A stretch of 64,000 nucleotides of DNA, from the NCBI RefSeq assembly GCF_000143415.4, contig NW_003314293.1, positions 408,957 to 472,956 on the forward strand, given 5' to 3'. The DNA comes from Selaginella moellendorffii (taxonomy: Eukaryota; Streptophyta; Lycopodiopsida; Selaginellales; Selaginellaceae). Below the pieces are notes generated by a model. The model ran no database searches, was not told where the DNA came from, and saw only the letters and a list, made by a program, of their open reading frames with translations. Positions 1 through 10,877 of the stretch are shown here, piece by piece. Made by a program: the position numbers and the translations under genes. How positions within the stretch are numbered: the stretch's first letter is position 1; the number at the start of each line of letters is the position of its first letter.

Positions 1-3000
1 GTGCCTCCGCTGGCTCTTCCAAAGCTTCACCTTCCTCCAACTTAGCAGTTGATGGTTCCTCAGTCACGGGTTCCTTCAAATTTTGTTCTAAAACTTCAGC
101 AGGCTCGTGAGCTGGTTCGTCCACGGGGGGTGTCTCCACCGGCTCTTGCGAAGCTTCACCATCAGCAGGTTCCTTCAACTTACCCTCGGCTGGATCCTCC
201 ACAGTCGTTGTCTCTGGCGTCCCAAGAGCTGGTTTTTCAGCCTCGGCTGGTTCCTCCACAGTCGTCGTCTCTGGCGTCCCAAGAGCTCGTTCTTCAACCT
301 CCGCTGGTTCCTCCACAGTCGTCGTCTCTGGCGGCTCAAGAGCTCGTTCTTCAACCTCGGCTGGTTCCTCCACAGTCGTCGTCTTTGGCGTCCCAAGAGC
401 TGGTTGTTCAACCTCGGCTGTTTCCATAGTTGGTTCTTGTTCTTCCGTTTTTGCTTCAACAGTTTCCTCTAAAGCTGGCTCAGAGGCTGCTGCTTCCTCT
501 TTACCAATAGCGTCATCCGTAGTTGACGTAGTAGTATCCAGCTTATCCTCGGCCGGTTTCTCCGTCTCTGGCGTCCCATCTTCAACCTCGGCTGGTTCCA
601 TTGTCCCGATGGTTGGTTCTTGCAGATCACGATCTGTTGATGATGGTTCTTCTGCTTTTCCTTCAACAGGTTCCTCCAAACCTGGCTCAGATATTGTTGC
701 GTCCTCTTTACCAATAGCGTCATCCATAGTCTCCAACTCATCCTTGGCTGGTTCTTCCACTGTCGTCCCAAGAGCTGGTTCTTCAACCTCGGGCGGTTTC
801 TCCGTCTCTGGCGTCTCATCTTCAACCTCGGCTGGTTCCATTGTCCCAATGGTTGGTTCTTGCAGATCACGATCAGTTGATGCTGGTTCTTCTGCTTTTC
901 CTTCAACAGGTTCCTCCAAACCTGGCTCAGATGCTGTTGCGTCCTCTTTACCAATAGCGTCATCCATAGTCTCCAACTTATCCCCGGCTGGTTCTTCCAC
1001 TGTCGTTGTCTCTGGCGTCCCAAGAGCTGGTTCTTCAACCTCGGCTGGTCCCATTGTCCCGATGGTTGGTTCTTGCACATCACGATCAATTGATGCTGGT
1101 TCTTCAGCCAAAGTCACTGGTTGATCAGTGCTCTCTTCAACCACGCTAGGAGGCTCAGCTTTGGCATCAAGAACTTGATACTCAGGTTCTTCCGCCGCTT
1201 CAACTTGAGGCTCATCTGCTAGTGATTTCGTTCGTTCAGTTTCTTCACCAGTTTCTTCCGGCGTCTCGGCAGTTGGCGCTGCTTCAACACTTGTTTCAAC
1301 TCCCGTGTCCTCTTTCCTGTCAAGTTCAGCCCCAGCCTTCTCATCTGAAACAGCTTCCACGGTTGGAGCAGCGTCGTCAACTGTTGCATCGGGTGAAACT
1401 TCAGTTTCGACGTCAGGAGCGGAGCTCGTAACCTCGGAGTTCTCCGTGATATCAGGTGCCGTTGTCGCAGGAATATTAAAAGTTTCCGGTGCAACTTCTC
1501 TAGACTCTTCGTTTGGTTCGAGAGTATCCTCTTCCTTGACCTCCAAAGTATCAGGTCCTTGAGCTCCAGCCGTTTCTGGAGGAGGCTCGACGCCTCCTTC
1601 TTCACTTAGCACAGGCTCTTCAGTCGGTGTAGCGTCAAGAGCCACTGTCGTGTCTTCTAACGCAGTACTTTCCTCACTCTCAACAGGCTGAGTAGTAGAA
1701 GAAGCCGCTTTAGCGCCTGTTTCCTCCGGCAAGCTCACTGGAGCTGCTTGTTCTTTCGCAGCACCGGCACTGTCCAAATTGGTTTCCTCGCTCACAGGTT
1801 CTTCACGATCCTTTGACTCAACCTCAATCTTGCTATCTTCAACCTGTGGCGTCTCTTCTTCAGTTGGAATTTCTTCCGTTTTTTCTTCCATTTGCGGCAC
1901 AATCTCGGCCTGAGGAGCACTCTCGCTGTCCACTTTTTCCTCAACTTGAGGAGGAGCTTCGTCCATTTGCAGTTCTTTGTCACCGCTAGACACATTGTCG
2001 GTTTCATGCATGGTTTCTGGTGTAGCAGCCTCGAACTCTTCGGCTTGAGCAGAAACTTCTTCCGTTTTCTCTTGATTATCTTTGCTTTCTGGCACTTTGT
2101 CGACTGTCTCTGCCGCCAGAGTTTCCTCCGCATTCGGTTCGGTTTCTTCGACCTCGGCCTCAGTTTTATCTTCCGGTATCTGTTCGGGTTGATCGACAGC
2201 TTTAACTTCGCTTTCTCCACTTTCTGCTACATTCTCACGCTTGGCTTCCGTTATCTCTGGAGCAGTAGCTACATGGTCTTCAGGCTCGTCAACATTTCCT
2301 TCCACTGTCCCTCCGGTTTCGATGTTCTGTGGTACTTTTTCGTCCGCAGCGGTAGCCTTGTCTTCAACTCCCACCGTCGAATCTACGGGAGCTTCATCCG
2401 AAGGTAATGATTCGGGTACTTCCTTCTCCTCTGATGGTTTATCTGTCAAGTTTTCTAACTCCGACCTGGCTTGAGGAACGTTTTCTTTGTCCATGACATC
2501 GGGTGGAACGCCGCCACCTTGAAGAGGGGCTTCTTTGGCATCGATCTCCGCCGCTGGACTAAGTTGGTCGTCGATACCTCGTTCACTGACGGCTTCCTTG
2601 TTTTGATCCGTAGTTTCGTGTTTTCTAGTATCCTGTCCAGTATCTTCAGTAGCTTTGGTGTCTTCTGTCATAACTGGCGAGTCATCAGACGTTGGAGCCT
2701 CAGGCGGAACATCTTTCAGAGCCTCGGAGACAACAGCGGGAGAATCAATTGCCATCGCTTCAGATAGTGGACTTTGATCGTGTTTGGGATCATTGCTTGA
2801 ATCATCGGTGCTCAAGGGCGCGTCAGCCGCTGGAACTTTAGAAAAGCTCTCCGGGGGAAGTACCACTTGTTGGGGTAAATCATGAAAAACTTCCTGACCT
2901 TGAGGACTTTCGGGTTCCTGGAAACTCTAAACAGCTCAAGAAAAGGCAAGCGATATTGGAGAACATCATCTTACCGCTTCAACTTTAGACATTCCAACTG

Positions 3001-3605
3001 GAGACTCCTCAGCTTTTCCAGGAATCTCACGCTGTTTGGGAGTCAGCAATTAATATTTCGCAGCTCTATGGACAAGAGTACCTCTTTATTGATATCGTTC
3101 TCAGGCTTATAGAAATCCTCCACGACGGTCTTGAGTCCTCCCAGATATCTTGCTGCACGAGAAAATCTTGGTAGAGTTGGATAAGATCAAACAAGAAACT
3201 CGGTTGTTTACCTTTACCTTCACTGCTACTCTCTCCATTGGAAGACAAGGGAAGTGAAGATCTCTCTGACGAATCTGGAGTCCGACGAGATGGACTCGAC
3301 TTCACAGGCATCGAAAACCCGTCTAGTTGCTGGACAAGATCGTGAAAAACCTCCTCCTCTTGGCCCTCCTCTTCGTGCTCATCCATTCCTTTGATTTCCT
3401 CCTTCTGGATGGTCTCAAAGTCATCTTTTGGTTCGTCGGCGATTAACTTCTTGCCAGTCTCCTGCAAGATCAGATCCAAAACGAATGAGAAATCCAGACC
3501 ACCACGATAGATCGAAGCTACTTTGATCTTTGTGGCGACTTTGGAGGCCGCCTTGGACGTTCTGTGGTGGCCGTCATCCTTCTCTTTCCGTTGAGCGTTT
3601 CCCAT
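1..3605 (-). CDS. Large acidic, repeat-rich, largely disordered protein (3' end beyond window)
   Basis: Not assigned to a known family. The start at 3605 gives MGNAQRKEKD, a candidate N-myristoylation signal (Gly2 with nearby basic residues). Inferred exons: 3605-3212, 3152-3082, 3031-2975 and 2917 to beyond position 1, with introns of 59, 50 and 57 bp. All have GT/AG ends, and the last two bypass in-frame stops. The N-terminal ~130 residues look folded (IYRGGLDFSFVLDLIL), and exon 2 adds a similar short block (RYLGGLKTVVEDFYKP). Exon 4, over 2.9 kb, is almost entirely Glu/Pro/Thr/Val/Ala. Towards the C-terminus it becomes tandem repeats such as VEEPALGTPETTTVEEP (about 175-460) and a longer ~80-residue unit carrying DRDLQEPTIGTMEPAEVE (about 550-1090). 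The protein is probably a membrane-tethered disordered acidic scaffold, but this is inference. No stop codon is seen before the window edge. Confidence 0.75.
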
Positions 3606-4529
3606 GATGAATCAGAAGAACACACAACTATGTAAAACAATGATACTAGAAATCTCTCGCTGCTCCTCCGTGCAAGGGGCTTGCTTCGTGCAAGCTTCTA
3701 AGAAAAACCGGAGCAAGGGAACAAAAACGCGAATGAAATCCAAGCTTGCGATCAAAAAAACAGTGCAAGTATGAATCACGGTCTCCAAAATCCCTGTCGA
3801 GAAAGAGGAAAAAAATCTATATACACGAGCACGCACACCGATCTCTGCGAAACCAGCAAAATTTACACAAGAAAGCGCTGAATGCCGGATTCTAGCACGA
3901 ATAGCACGAAAAAAATCACTCCAGATTCACAAAATTACGCCAGCGCCAGGATCTAAGCCCCTCCCTCTCGCCACAACTTTCCTCTTCGATGGCGCCACGA
4001 TAAACCCTACAGTGAAAAAACTGTGAAGGCCGGACCAATGCCAGCTATGAGCGGCGATCGTGGCCGTCCATATAGGAACGATCCAAGCCGTTCACTGACA
4101 TTGTAAACAGAAAATATTCTTCCTTCCCCACAAGAATGACTTTCACGTAGTTGGCTTGGATCTTTTTAGAATTAAACAAAGTGATTATCCTAAAAATCGC
4201 TTTGCTGGAATGAGTAGAGAATAAAATTTATTCGATGGCCTTTGCTGGAAAGAAGCAATGCGAGAAAAAAAAACAATAGAAAGTCGGTCTCTAAAAAACA
4301 AGCTTTTCTTGTCTCTTTGCCTCCACAGTGCGTCAACGAAGAACTTCAAACCGGGAGAGATCTGGGAGCTCTACCTTTTGGAAGAACAATTTGGACGGAG
4401 AGAGATCTCGCGGCGGATCAATAGAAACTTCAAAAACTTGAGTGTGTTCTTGGTGTGTCTCGCGGGAAACGAATCTCCGGCTCTTAAGACGTAACCATAG
4501 CCATTTTAGATAAGCACCTAGCGAAACAT
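3606..4529. other. Intergenic: 5' flank of the acidic-protein gene and 3' flank of NFD6-like A
   Basis: No coding region can be supported here. Short open frames have no family resemblance and no splice support. The part next to 3605 is presumably promoter and leader of the minus-strand acidic-protein gene. The part next to 4530 is presumably 3' UTR of the minus-strand NFD6-like gene. Confidence 0.5.
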
Positions 4530-5555
4530 TTAGTAAGCCATCCAGGGAAGAAACGCAAAGAGACTCTGAAGAATGGTTGGATGGTTTCCTCTTGTCAGTA
4601 CCCACCTAAGCAACCCAGGCAAGGTAGTGAACACACCTGCATCACCGGGGACCTCGGAGATCCGCGACACGAGCCACGCCTTGGCGGTCGCGGTGTGCAT
4701 CGGTAGCATGCTCACAATCTCCCGTCGCAAGAGTCTGCAATCAAAGAAGGGAATGGAAATGGTTTCAAGTTAGAGTGATCGTTCTCGTTTCATGGAAGAA
4801 AAACTTATACTCATTCCAGACTACACAATTGTTTGAGAAATCGTCAAACTTTGCAAGCGAGCACGTCAACAATCCTCCGAAAGAAACGCGATCTTCTTAC
4901 GCACAGCAACGGAAAAAAAAGTGCAGCGTCCAAATAGAAAACTCACAGCGAAACATAGAGAGACATTTGGTAGGAAACTCATGTACCGTCTCAGGAAAAA
5001 AAACCAAACAAAGAAAAAAATAGATGAAAAACTCAAACCCAGCAAACATCGTCACACAACTCGAGCAGACAAAGAAACAAACAATAGATGTAAAAACTTA
5101 ACCCGGAAACATTAAGACCCAAAACAATGCTATAGTCATTCCAAACTACGCAATTGTTTGAGAGATCATCAGATTTTGCAAGCAAGCACGTCGGAAAGAA
5201 GAGTTAAAAATTAGATCTTCTTACTAAAGGAAAACAAATGCAGACAAAAAAAAAGGAAAGAGATTTCATTTCAGGAAAAAAAACACAACCCGAGCAAACA
5301 AAGAAAAAATAAACAGATCTTCGAACAACAATGAAAGAACTTAACCAGAAAACAATAAGAGCAGAGCACCCAAAACAAAGAAAAACATGCAAGAGGAAGC
5401 AAAACTTACCCCGAAGAACGAACGCCGCCCAAGGGATTGCGCTGAGGCGCGCGCGCGCGAAAGAGCGGCGGCGCCTGAGGCCGGGCGGAGCGCGCAGCGG
5501 AGGCGGCATTGGCGAACGCCGCCCTCGCGAATCGTCCAGCACTTCTTGCAGCCAT
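4530..5555 (-). CDS. NFD6-like small mitochondrial-type protein, copy A
   Basis: Two exons, 5555-5410 and 4734-4530, joined in phase 2 across a 675-bp intron, give 116 residues. Exon 1 encodes an Arg/Ala/Ser-rich N-terminus (MAARSAGRFARAAFANAAS) with the look of a mitochondrial presequence. Exon 2 opens with LRREIVSMLPMHTATAKAWL followed by VSRIS. The basic presequence, a MLPxHTATA block and a following S/T-S-x-L/I-S resemble the plant NUCLEAR FUSION DEFECTIVE 6 family of small mitochondrial proteins; this is recalled family knowledge and was not searched. The C-terminus (FTTLPGLLRWVLTRG...) differs from the other copies. A telobox lies just upstream of the ATG. It is one of four paralogues in this window. 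Confidence 0.65.
4811..5192. repeat. Direct duplication inside the intron of NFD6-like A
   Basis: The segment 4811-4868 (starting TCATTCCAGACTACACAATT) recurs at 5136-5192 with about 85-90% identity by eye. Both are followed by A-rich runs with repeated AAACAAAGAAA. This is an old tandem duplication of about 325 bp within the intron. Confidence 0.7.
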
Positions 5556-5570
5556 ATCTTTCCTCTCATG

Positions 5571-5587
5571 CAGGGTTTAGGGTTTGG
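5571..5587 (-). promoter_or_regulatory. Double telobox upstream of NFD6-like A
   Basis: On the minus strand this reads CCAAACCCTAAACCCTG, two overlapping AAACCCTA teloboxes, 16 bp upstream of the ATG at 5555. Teloboxes are a known promoter element of plant housekeeping, ribosomal and organelle-related genes. The same motif is found at all four paralogues. Confidence 0.65.
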
Positions 5588-5772
5588 GGGAGACCTGACA
5601 GAACATTCCCCCACGGATTTCCTGTCACCGAATATACCGTCAAGCCAAGCGGCAATAATTAATTCCATCAATTTAATCAGCAGCAAAGTTCTTCGTTCCT
5701 CGCGTTTCTCGAGTCTTTTTTCTCGTTTTTCTTCGTGATTTTTCCTTCTTTTTTTTGTGTGTTGTAGCCGAT

Positions 5773-6365
5773 TTAAGCACTACATTCTTCCACCTGGAAC
5801 ATCTTGAGGACCGTTCTAAACACCCCCGCGTCGACTGGAATATCAGAAATCCTCGACACCAGCCACGCTTTCGCGGTGGCGGAATGGAACGGGAGCATTG
5901 TGGAAACCTCTCGCCGCAGCCTGCATTACCCAAGAAATAAAAAAATCCTTGTGTGAGAGTTGCGATTCGATGACCATAAACAAGATTTATCAAACAATGC
6001 ATGCAACGCTGCGCTGACAGAAAAATCGACCAAAACACGAACCAAGCATGAAGAAAACCAAACGATCAGGAAAAACGAGACCACTAATCAACTCGAAACG
6101 CAAAGGAAAAGAACGAAACAAGCTTTACCAAAGAAAACCGTATGAGAGAGAAAGAAACCAAAAAATGCAGCATTGCATCCAAATGCGGGAAAGGAGAAAT
6201 TTCACCCTGGGTTGGAACTTACACTGGCGAATTCATTCGATTGGCGAGGCTGCCCCGCCTGGGAGCGGCGAATCCCAATGGCGGAGGCGGCCGCGGGGCG
6301 GCGGCGGGGCGGCGCTGCGCCGCATTGAAGAAAGCCCTCCTCGCGAAGCCCGTCCTCGCTGCCAT
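5773..6365 (-). CDS. NFD6-like small mitochondrial-type protein, copy B
   Basis: Exons 6365-6223 and 5920-5773 join in phase 2 (donor GTAAGT, acceptor ATGCAG) and give 96 residues. Exon 1 starts MAARTGFARRAFFNAAQRR, an Arg-rich, acid-free presequence-like stretch. The junction restores NSPVLRREVSTMLPFHSATA, and SPV before the ML(P)xHSATA block is the feature most like NFD6-family proteins. The tail DAGVFRTVLKMFQVEECSA is shared in part with copies A and C (DAGV). It is a tandem paralogue in the same orientation as A and C. A mitochondrial role is inferred from the presequence and the family resemblance. Confidence 0.7.
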
Positions 6366-6377
6366 ACACCCAAACCA

Positions 6378-6394
6378 TTAGGGTTTAGGGTTTG
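6378..6394 (-). promoter_or_regulatory. Double telobox upstream of NFD6-like B
   Basis: The minus strand reads CAAACCCTAAACCCTAA, beginning 12 bp upstream of the ATG at 6365. Confidence 0.65.
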
Positions 6395-6702
6395 AGCCAC
6401 AAGGAACATTCGCAAGAATATCTACCGCGAGGGATATACCCATATACGGAAAGAATATTCGAGAGCGCAAATTCTTTGCGTCTTTGTTTCTTTGGTTCAA
6501 GAACAATAACTTTGCAGAAAGATTTCATGGCGGCGATTTTTCCTTCACTCGTTTCTCAGCGATTTCTTCTTTCTTGTGTCGAGTTCGTTCTTGCTCCCGT
6601 AGTGATGGGACGTGGAATTTGGACACGCTGCAGCACTCTGTCTGAAGACCACAGTTAAAACACGCTTTCTTTCCCGGGGGGCGGAAAAAAAATATGAAAT
6701 CC

Positions 6703-7511
6703 TCAAGAACATGCAAGCCAGGCAAACCTGCTTTGGAGGAACTCTGCTGCAAAACTTTTTTTTTTTTCAGAGTCTATGGTGAGCACAGATTCGTACACAC
6801 CTGCGTCGACAAGTATCTCCGAAATCCTCGAAACAAGCCACGCGTTTGCCGTCACCGAGTGCATCGGCTGCATTGTCAGCACCTCGCGGCGCAACCTGGA
6901 GACATACCCGCAAAAACAAAGTTTTTCAGTCCACTTTCCCCGTCAATGTTATCTACAATGACGGGAGAGCTTCAGTGCTGCTTAGCTAAGCCTCCAAAAC
7001 CCAAAAACAATGGCGGCGTGTCCATCGCAGAGTGACACCCCTCAGGAAAGTATGCCACCGAGACAAAGAATAAAATCATCACAGAAATCTCTGGATTCTA
7101 GAACACCAAGTAGAACTAAACTTGTGCAAAATCATTCCAGCACAAGCATTCCATAATTCACCCCCAAAAAGGAAAGCCACCGAGACAAAGAACAAAATCA
7201 TGCACTGTGACATGCAAAAACCTAACTAGAAGACCATTCCTCGTACTTGTACTGCAAAATCCCAATCTAGAACAATGCAGCACCAGAAATGCGACAATTC
7301 CAGCAAGAAAGACGCCTTCCCTGCCATCTACTCTAGAATCAATCCAAAGCGATTCTTACCCGGACGATTGCAAGCGAGCAATGCGCGCGCCGCTCCTGGA
7401 ACTAGCGAATCCAAACCCCGGCTGCGGCTGCGCGGGCCTGGCCGCCGGCCGCGGCGCAGCGGCATTGAAGAATGCCCTGCGCGCAAAGCGCCCCGCGCTC
7501 CTGGCAGCCAT
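6703..7511 (-). CDS. NFD6-like small mitochondrial-type protein, copy C
   Basis: Exons 7511-7360 and 6895-6703 join in phase 2 (GTAAGA donor, TCCAG acceptor) and give 114 residues. Exon 1 begins MAARSAGRFARRAFFNAAAP, nearly the same as copies A and B, and is rich in Arg, Ala and Pro. Exon 2 carries LRREVLTMQPMHSVTANAWL then VSRISEI and DAGV. The tail (YESVLTIDSEKKKSFAAEF) runs through a 12-base A tract, so an indel there could change the C-terminus. It is the third tandem minus-strand paralogue and shares its upstream region, divergently, with the DOG1-domain gene. Confidence 0.68.
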
Positions 7512-7520
7512 AATCCCTAG

Positions 7521-7535
7521 CTAGGGTTTAGGGCT
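7521..7535 (-). promoter_or_regulatory. Telobox upstream of NFD6-like C
   Basis: The plus strand reads CTAGGGTTTAGGGCT, one full AAACCCTAG on the minus strand and a second decayed unit, 10 bp upstream of the ATG at 7511. Confidence 0.6.
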
Positions 7536-7624
7536 TCTCCAGATGCCCTAGAATATCCTCCCGCCGGTTCCCGGTTCGAATATCTTTGTTCTGGCAGACG
7601 CGTGGCCCAATCCTCGGCATCGGA

Positions 7625-7730
7625 CACGTGCCATGCTTGACAATCGCCGAGAGCAACACGTGTCTTGTAAAGATCTTGAAGATATTTGGAACTTTCCACG
7701 TGTTTGCCCGGCAAATATCTCACACGTCAC
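7625..7730. promoter_or_regulatory. Cluster of ACGT-core (G-box/ABRE-like) sites
   Basis: CACGTG occurs at 7625-7630, 7657-7662 and 7697-7702, with an ACGTCA at about 7725. Such clusters bind bZIP/bHLH factors and confer ABA or light response in plants. They lie between NFD6-like C (minus) and the DOG1-domain gene (plus), whose family is linked to ABA and dormancy. The functional assignment is inference. Confidence 0.5.
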
Positions 7731-8163
7731 TGAAAAGCGTGTATTAGTGCTTAATGGTTTTCAGCGTATAGAAGCGAGGCTTTAGGGCACCTGGCAACAA
7801 ATCCTTGGCAGTGCGTTGAGCGCGATTGTAAGTTTGATCATATTTCCTCCATTCTTGAGATGGTTTTTCTGCTATGAAATCTTCGATGGCTGCCTCGCAT
7901 TTGGATCTCCTATGCTTTGGTTTGAATCGTGGTTTGAATCATCCACAGATCGCCATTCTATCGGTGTGTTTTCTTCCGGGATATTGGAACTCTAATGCTT
8001 GCATTCTCAAATATTTGTCGTATTTTTTCTTGTGGATCATTGCTTGTTCTTTCGGATCATTGGCAAAAGAAGTACTGATTTGGAAGCAATGCAGAGAACT
8101 CCGGACTTTGGTGATCTCGATCGACTGAGTACAACTTTACTTCCTGGATTTGAGAAAAAAAAA

Positions 8164-9175
8164 ATGGCGTCGGCGAGTAGCAGCAGTGGCGGTGCCTGGG
8201 ACGAGCTCAAGATCCAGATGAAGGACCTCCGAGCTCTGCTCCACAGCTCCAGCTTGATCGAGAGGAGGATCAAATGCGAAGTGAAAAGGATCCTCAACAC
8301 TACCATCTCCAACTACGAGGACCCTCACCGCTACGAAAACTCCAACACTGTTCTTGAAATACTTTCAGGTATGATTCGCTATAGATCTTTGCACTTTTCC
8401 TTTTTGAATAAAAAACGATAGAAAAACAAGAGCTAGATTTTTTTGCCTGCTTTCTGGGATCTCATTCTCTTCTGTTTGAATGGTCTAGCTCCTTCTTGCC
8501 AGGTTCTCTGATGGGATCATTCACCATCACTCCCCATACTGTATGAGTTCCGTATCTATACTGAGAGACACACTGTACAGGTCGAGGCATCTCACCGCTA
8601 GAGGCAGCGTTTATGTGGATGGGTGCTTGGAGGCCATCAGCTGCGATCTCGCTGGTTTTCTCGGTCATGGGACTCAAGAACCAGGGCCTCAACTTGAACA
8701 TCACCGATCCAGGAACTTTGGGGGGATCAGTCCCAGCTCTCAGCGAAGAACAGCTCTCCCAGCTCCAGACTTTCCGGGATCTTACGAGCCAAGCCGAGAA
8801 GGATCTCACGGAAGAACTCGCGACTGTCCAGGTGAGCTAAGCACTTCGGTTTTCCCTCAAGTGTTCGTTTGATCTTTGCAGATGATGCTGGCGGATCAGG
8901 ACGTGGTGACTGATCTCTTGAAGGATGACGAAGGAGCGGAGGGATCGTCGTCCAGCTCCTCCAAGCTCAAGGAGACGCTCCATTCTAAAATCTCTAGCCT
9001 TCGCGATGTTTTAAAGCGGGCCGACCAGCTTCGCATCAAGACGCTGCTTGAGCTCCACTCTGTGCTGGCTCCCATCCAAGCAGCGCAATGTAGCATCGTC
9101 GCTTTTGAGGTCGCGTTTGCGATGCGCTCCTTAAATTCAGCCACACCACCCACAACATCGTGTCCTCGCAAATGA
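8164..9175 (+). CDS. DOG1-domain protein
   Basis: Three exons, 8164-8368, 8581-8831 and 8882-9175, with all junctions in phase, give 249 residues. The diagnostic block is at about residues 70-90: SPLEAAFMWMGAWRPSA, matching the conserved (F/L)WxGGWRPS core of the DOG1 (DELAY OF GERMINATION 1) domain also found in TGA bZIP factors and INP1. It is followed by LSEEQLSQLQTFRDLTSQAE and ELATVQMMLADQ, the helical second half of the domain. There is no bZIP region, so it is a DOG1-like rather than a TGA-type protein. An Asp/Glu-Gly-Ser-rich linker (~178-190) precedes a final helical region. A haem or PP2C-linked role as for DOG1 is possible, but nothing here shows it. Confidence 0.82.
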
Positions 9176-9849
9176 TTCCCCAAAAACAGAATGACCAATG
9201 ACCCCTGTGTGTGTGCAAATAATAAAGTGTATTTAGGTCATTGTTAGTTTTAATCTGTTATCATGTGATTAATCTAATAGAAAATCTATACAGAGTAATT
9301 TAAATTTATAGTGGGAGAGCTCCTCAAAACATTCCAAAGTGTTGCATAATTCTTGAAGAGAATTTCTATGCAAGAATGTAAGAACTTAAAAAGGTTTCAT
9401 GGACAGGGATATGCTCTTTGATCTTGTGCACAACACTTGAAAGGAGAACTCACATACCTGGATGCTTGCAGTAAATTTGTCTGTATCACACAGTTCCCTC
9501 TTGGTCAGGAGTTGTAACAAAGAATTCCTCCATAGTATGGACTTCCACTTCCTCTAGAGCCGAAAGCTGATAACTTTCACGAGGGAAGCAACATAGCTGG
9601 AGAGCGCAGTGGAGGGCCTTAAGGCCTTCCCGGCAACCTGGTGCTCCACTTGCAAGCTACTGGGTCTGGCTTGTCAGCTCTTTGACATCACCGAGGTATG
9701 GGGTGTTGCGAAAGCATCCCATCACGTCGTTTCTCATCTGTGATCTCTTCAGCATCTTAAACAACTTGTCCACATTTCAGTTTATCAGGTAGAACCTTAA
9801 AGTTCATGGTTCGCTGTGTGACCTTTGGAGCTGGACTTGGACAGCCATG

Positions 9850-10190
9850 CATTGCATACAGTTGACTTAGCAAGCTTTAGAATGCAATGCACCGTATCTC
9901 CAGAAACAGTTCCTCTCATCGGTCTAGATTCCCTCCCTGTGTAAATCTGGGGCATCTCGACCAAGAGATCATCTACCAAATGTGTCCGATCAGCCCATGG
10001 TGAGCTGTAGACTGAAAGAGACGAATTCCCGGCGGGAGAGTTTGCCATTAGGAAGGATGGTACCTTTGCCAAAGCCTTAATTAAATTGTTTTCGCGCGGA
10101 GGAACAGAAAAACAAGCTAGGCTCAGATCTGAACTGTCCATCCATTGGAATATCTTGCAACGATCAACATTTCAAATTCAAATTCCTTGG
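9850..10190. repeat. Diverged duplicated segment X (partner 12,000-12,235)
   Basis: It shares ordered blocks with 12,000-12,235: ATTGCATACA, ATCTCCAGAAACAGTTC / ATCTCCGGAAACAGTTC, TTAAATTGTTTTCGCGCG, and TGGAATAT.TTGCAACGA / TGGAATATTCTGCAACGA. On the minus strand the frames share a TVSGD motif. It is probably the remnant of a duplicated gene or an old element of unknown kind. Confidence 0.6.
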
Positions 10191-10549
10191 CTATAGTGCC
10201 TGCTTGTCTTGTCACTCGAGCCGCCCAACGCCCTGGAACTTCCTTGGAGCTTTTAACCCCATCCTCTCGCAATCGTTTCCAAGGTTCTGTGGGTTCTTCT
10301 CGAGCGTCTAGCTTTTTTTGCTTGACTTGTCCCCATGTCACAAGTTTGGTTTAGGTTCTGGGTGAGAGCTACATGGCTCATAGTTATGCTCTTGGGACTG
10401 ATTGTGTGGCCGTTTTGTTGTCTTGCACAGGTGGTGAGTTTCGTGAATGCCACTGCCATCACCAACATCTCCAACGAACGTCGTGATGCGCACTGGGATC
10501 GGTCGCCAATGCTATATCAGTCTCTATCAGGAAAAGCATAGTGGAGCAT

Positions 10550-10660
10550 ATCGTCGCTAGGCAAGAAAATGGATGGACGCAGCTCCAGTGGATCTGAGGG
10601 CGCTATTGCCCTCAGATTCACTGGAGCTGTTCCCATCGGTTTTCTTGCCTAGCGACCGAT
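10550..10660. ncRNA. Long near-perfect hairpin, MIRNA-like or MITE-like
   Basis: A 5' arm (TCGCTAGGCAAGAAAA ... CAGCTCCAGTGGATCTGAGG) pairs with the 3' arm (CCTCAGATTCACTGGAGCTG ... TTTTCTTGCCTAGCGA) around a loop at about 10,602-10,607. Only a few mismatches and a two-base bulge are seen over about 50 paired positions. Length and quality of pairing suit a plant microRNA precursor, but no flanking target duplication is seen and no known miRNA was recognised. Identity is unresolved. Confidence 0.45.
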
Positions 10661-10820
10661 CAAGACTCTGATGTGACATTGGCACCTCTCTGCTTTTTGC
10701 GAGCAACCAAAGCAGCAGCAACCTCCCAGCATGATGGATTGTCGAGTGCCGCTTGTTCATTCTTTGCTTCATTTTGGAATAGAACTCGCCATTGAGATTT
10801 TTCTTTTCCGTTGGCTTTGA

Positions 10821-10877
10821 TCTTGAAACTTCTGCACACTATGTAACTCGAGGAATGCGCGTGCAGAAGTTTCAAGA
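10821..10877. repeat. Perfect 17-bp inverted repeat with 23-nt loop
   Basis: TCTTGAAACTTCTGCAC at 10,821-10,837 is exactly reverse-complemented at 10,861-10,877. It could form a hairpin in RNA. It lies 161 bp from the longer hairpin. Confidence 0.7.

Noticed and set aside
609-1124. Ser/Gly-rich plus-strand reading frames opposite the acidic gene
   Set aside because: They are complements of the Glu/Pro repeat; the minus frame has the folded N-terminus and splice signals.
10335-10541. Possible secreted peptide with a hydrophobic stretch
   Set aside because: No homology and it overlaps an old duplicated segment; composition alone is not enough.
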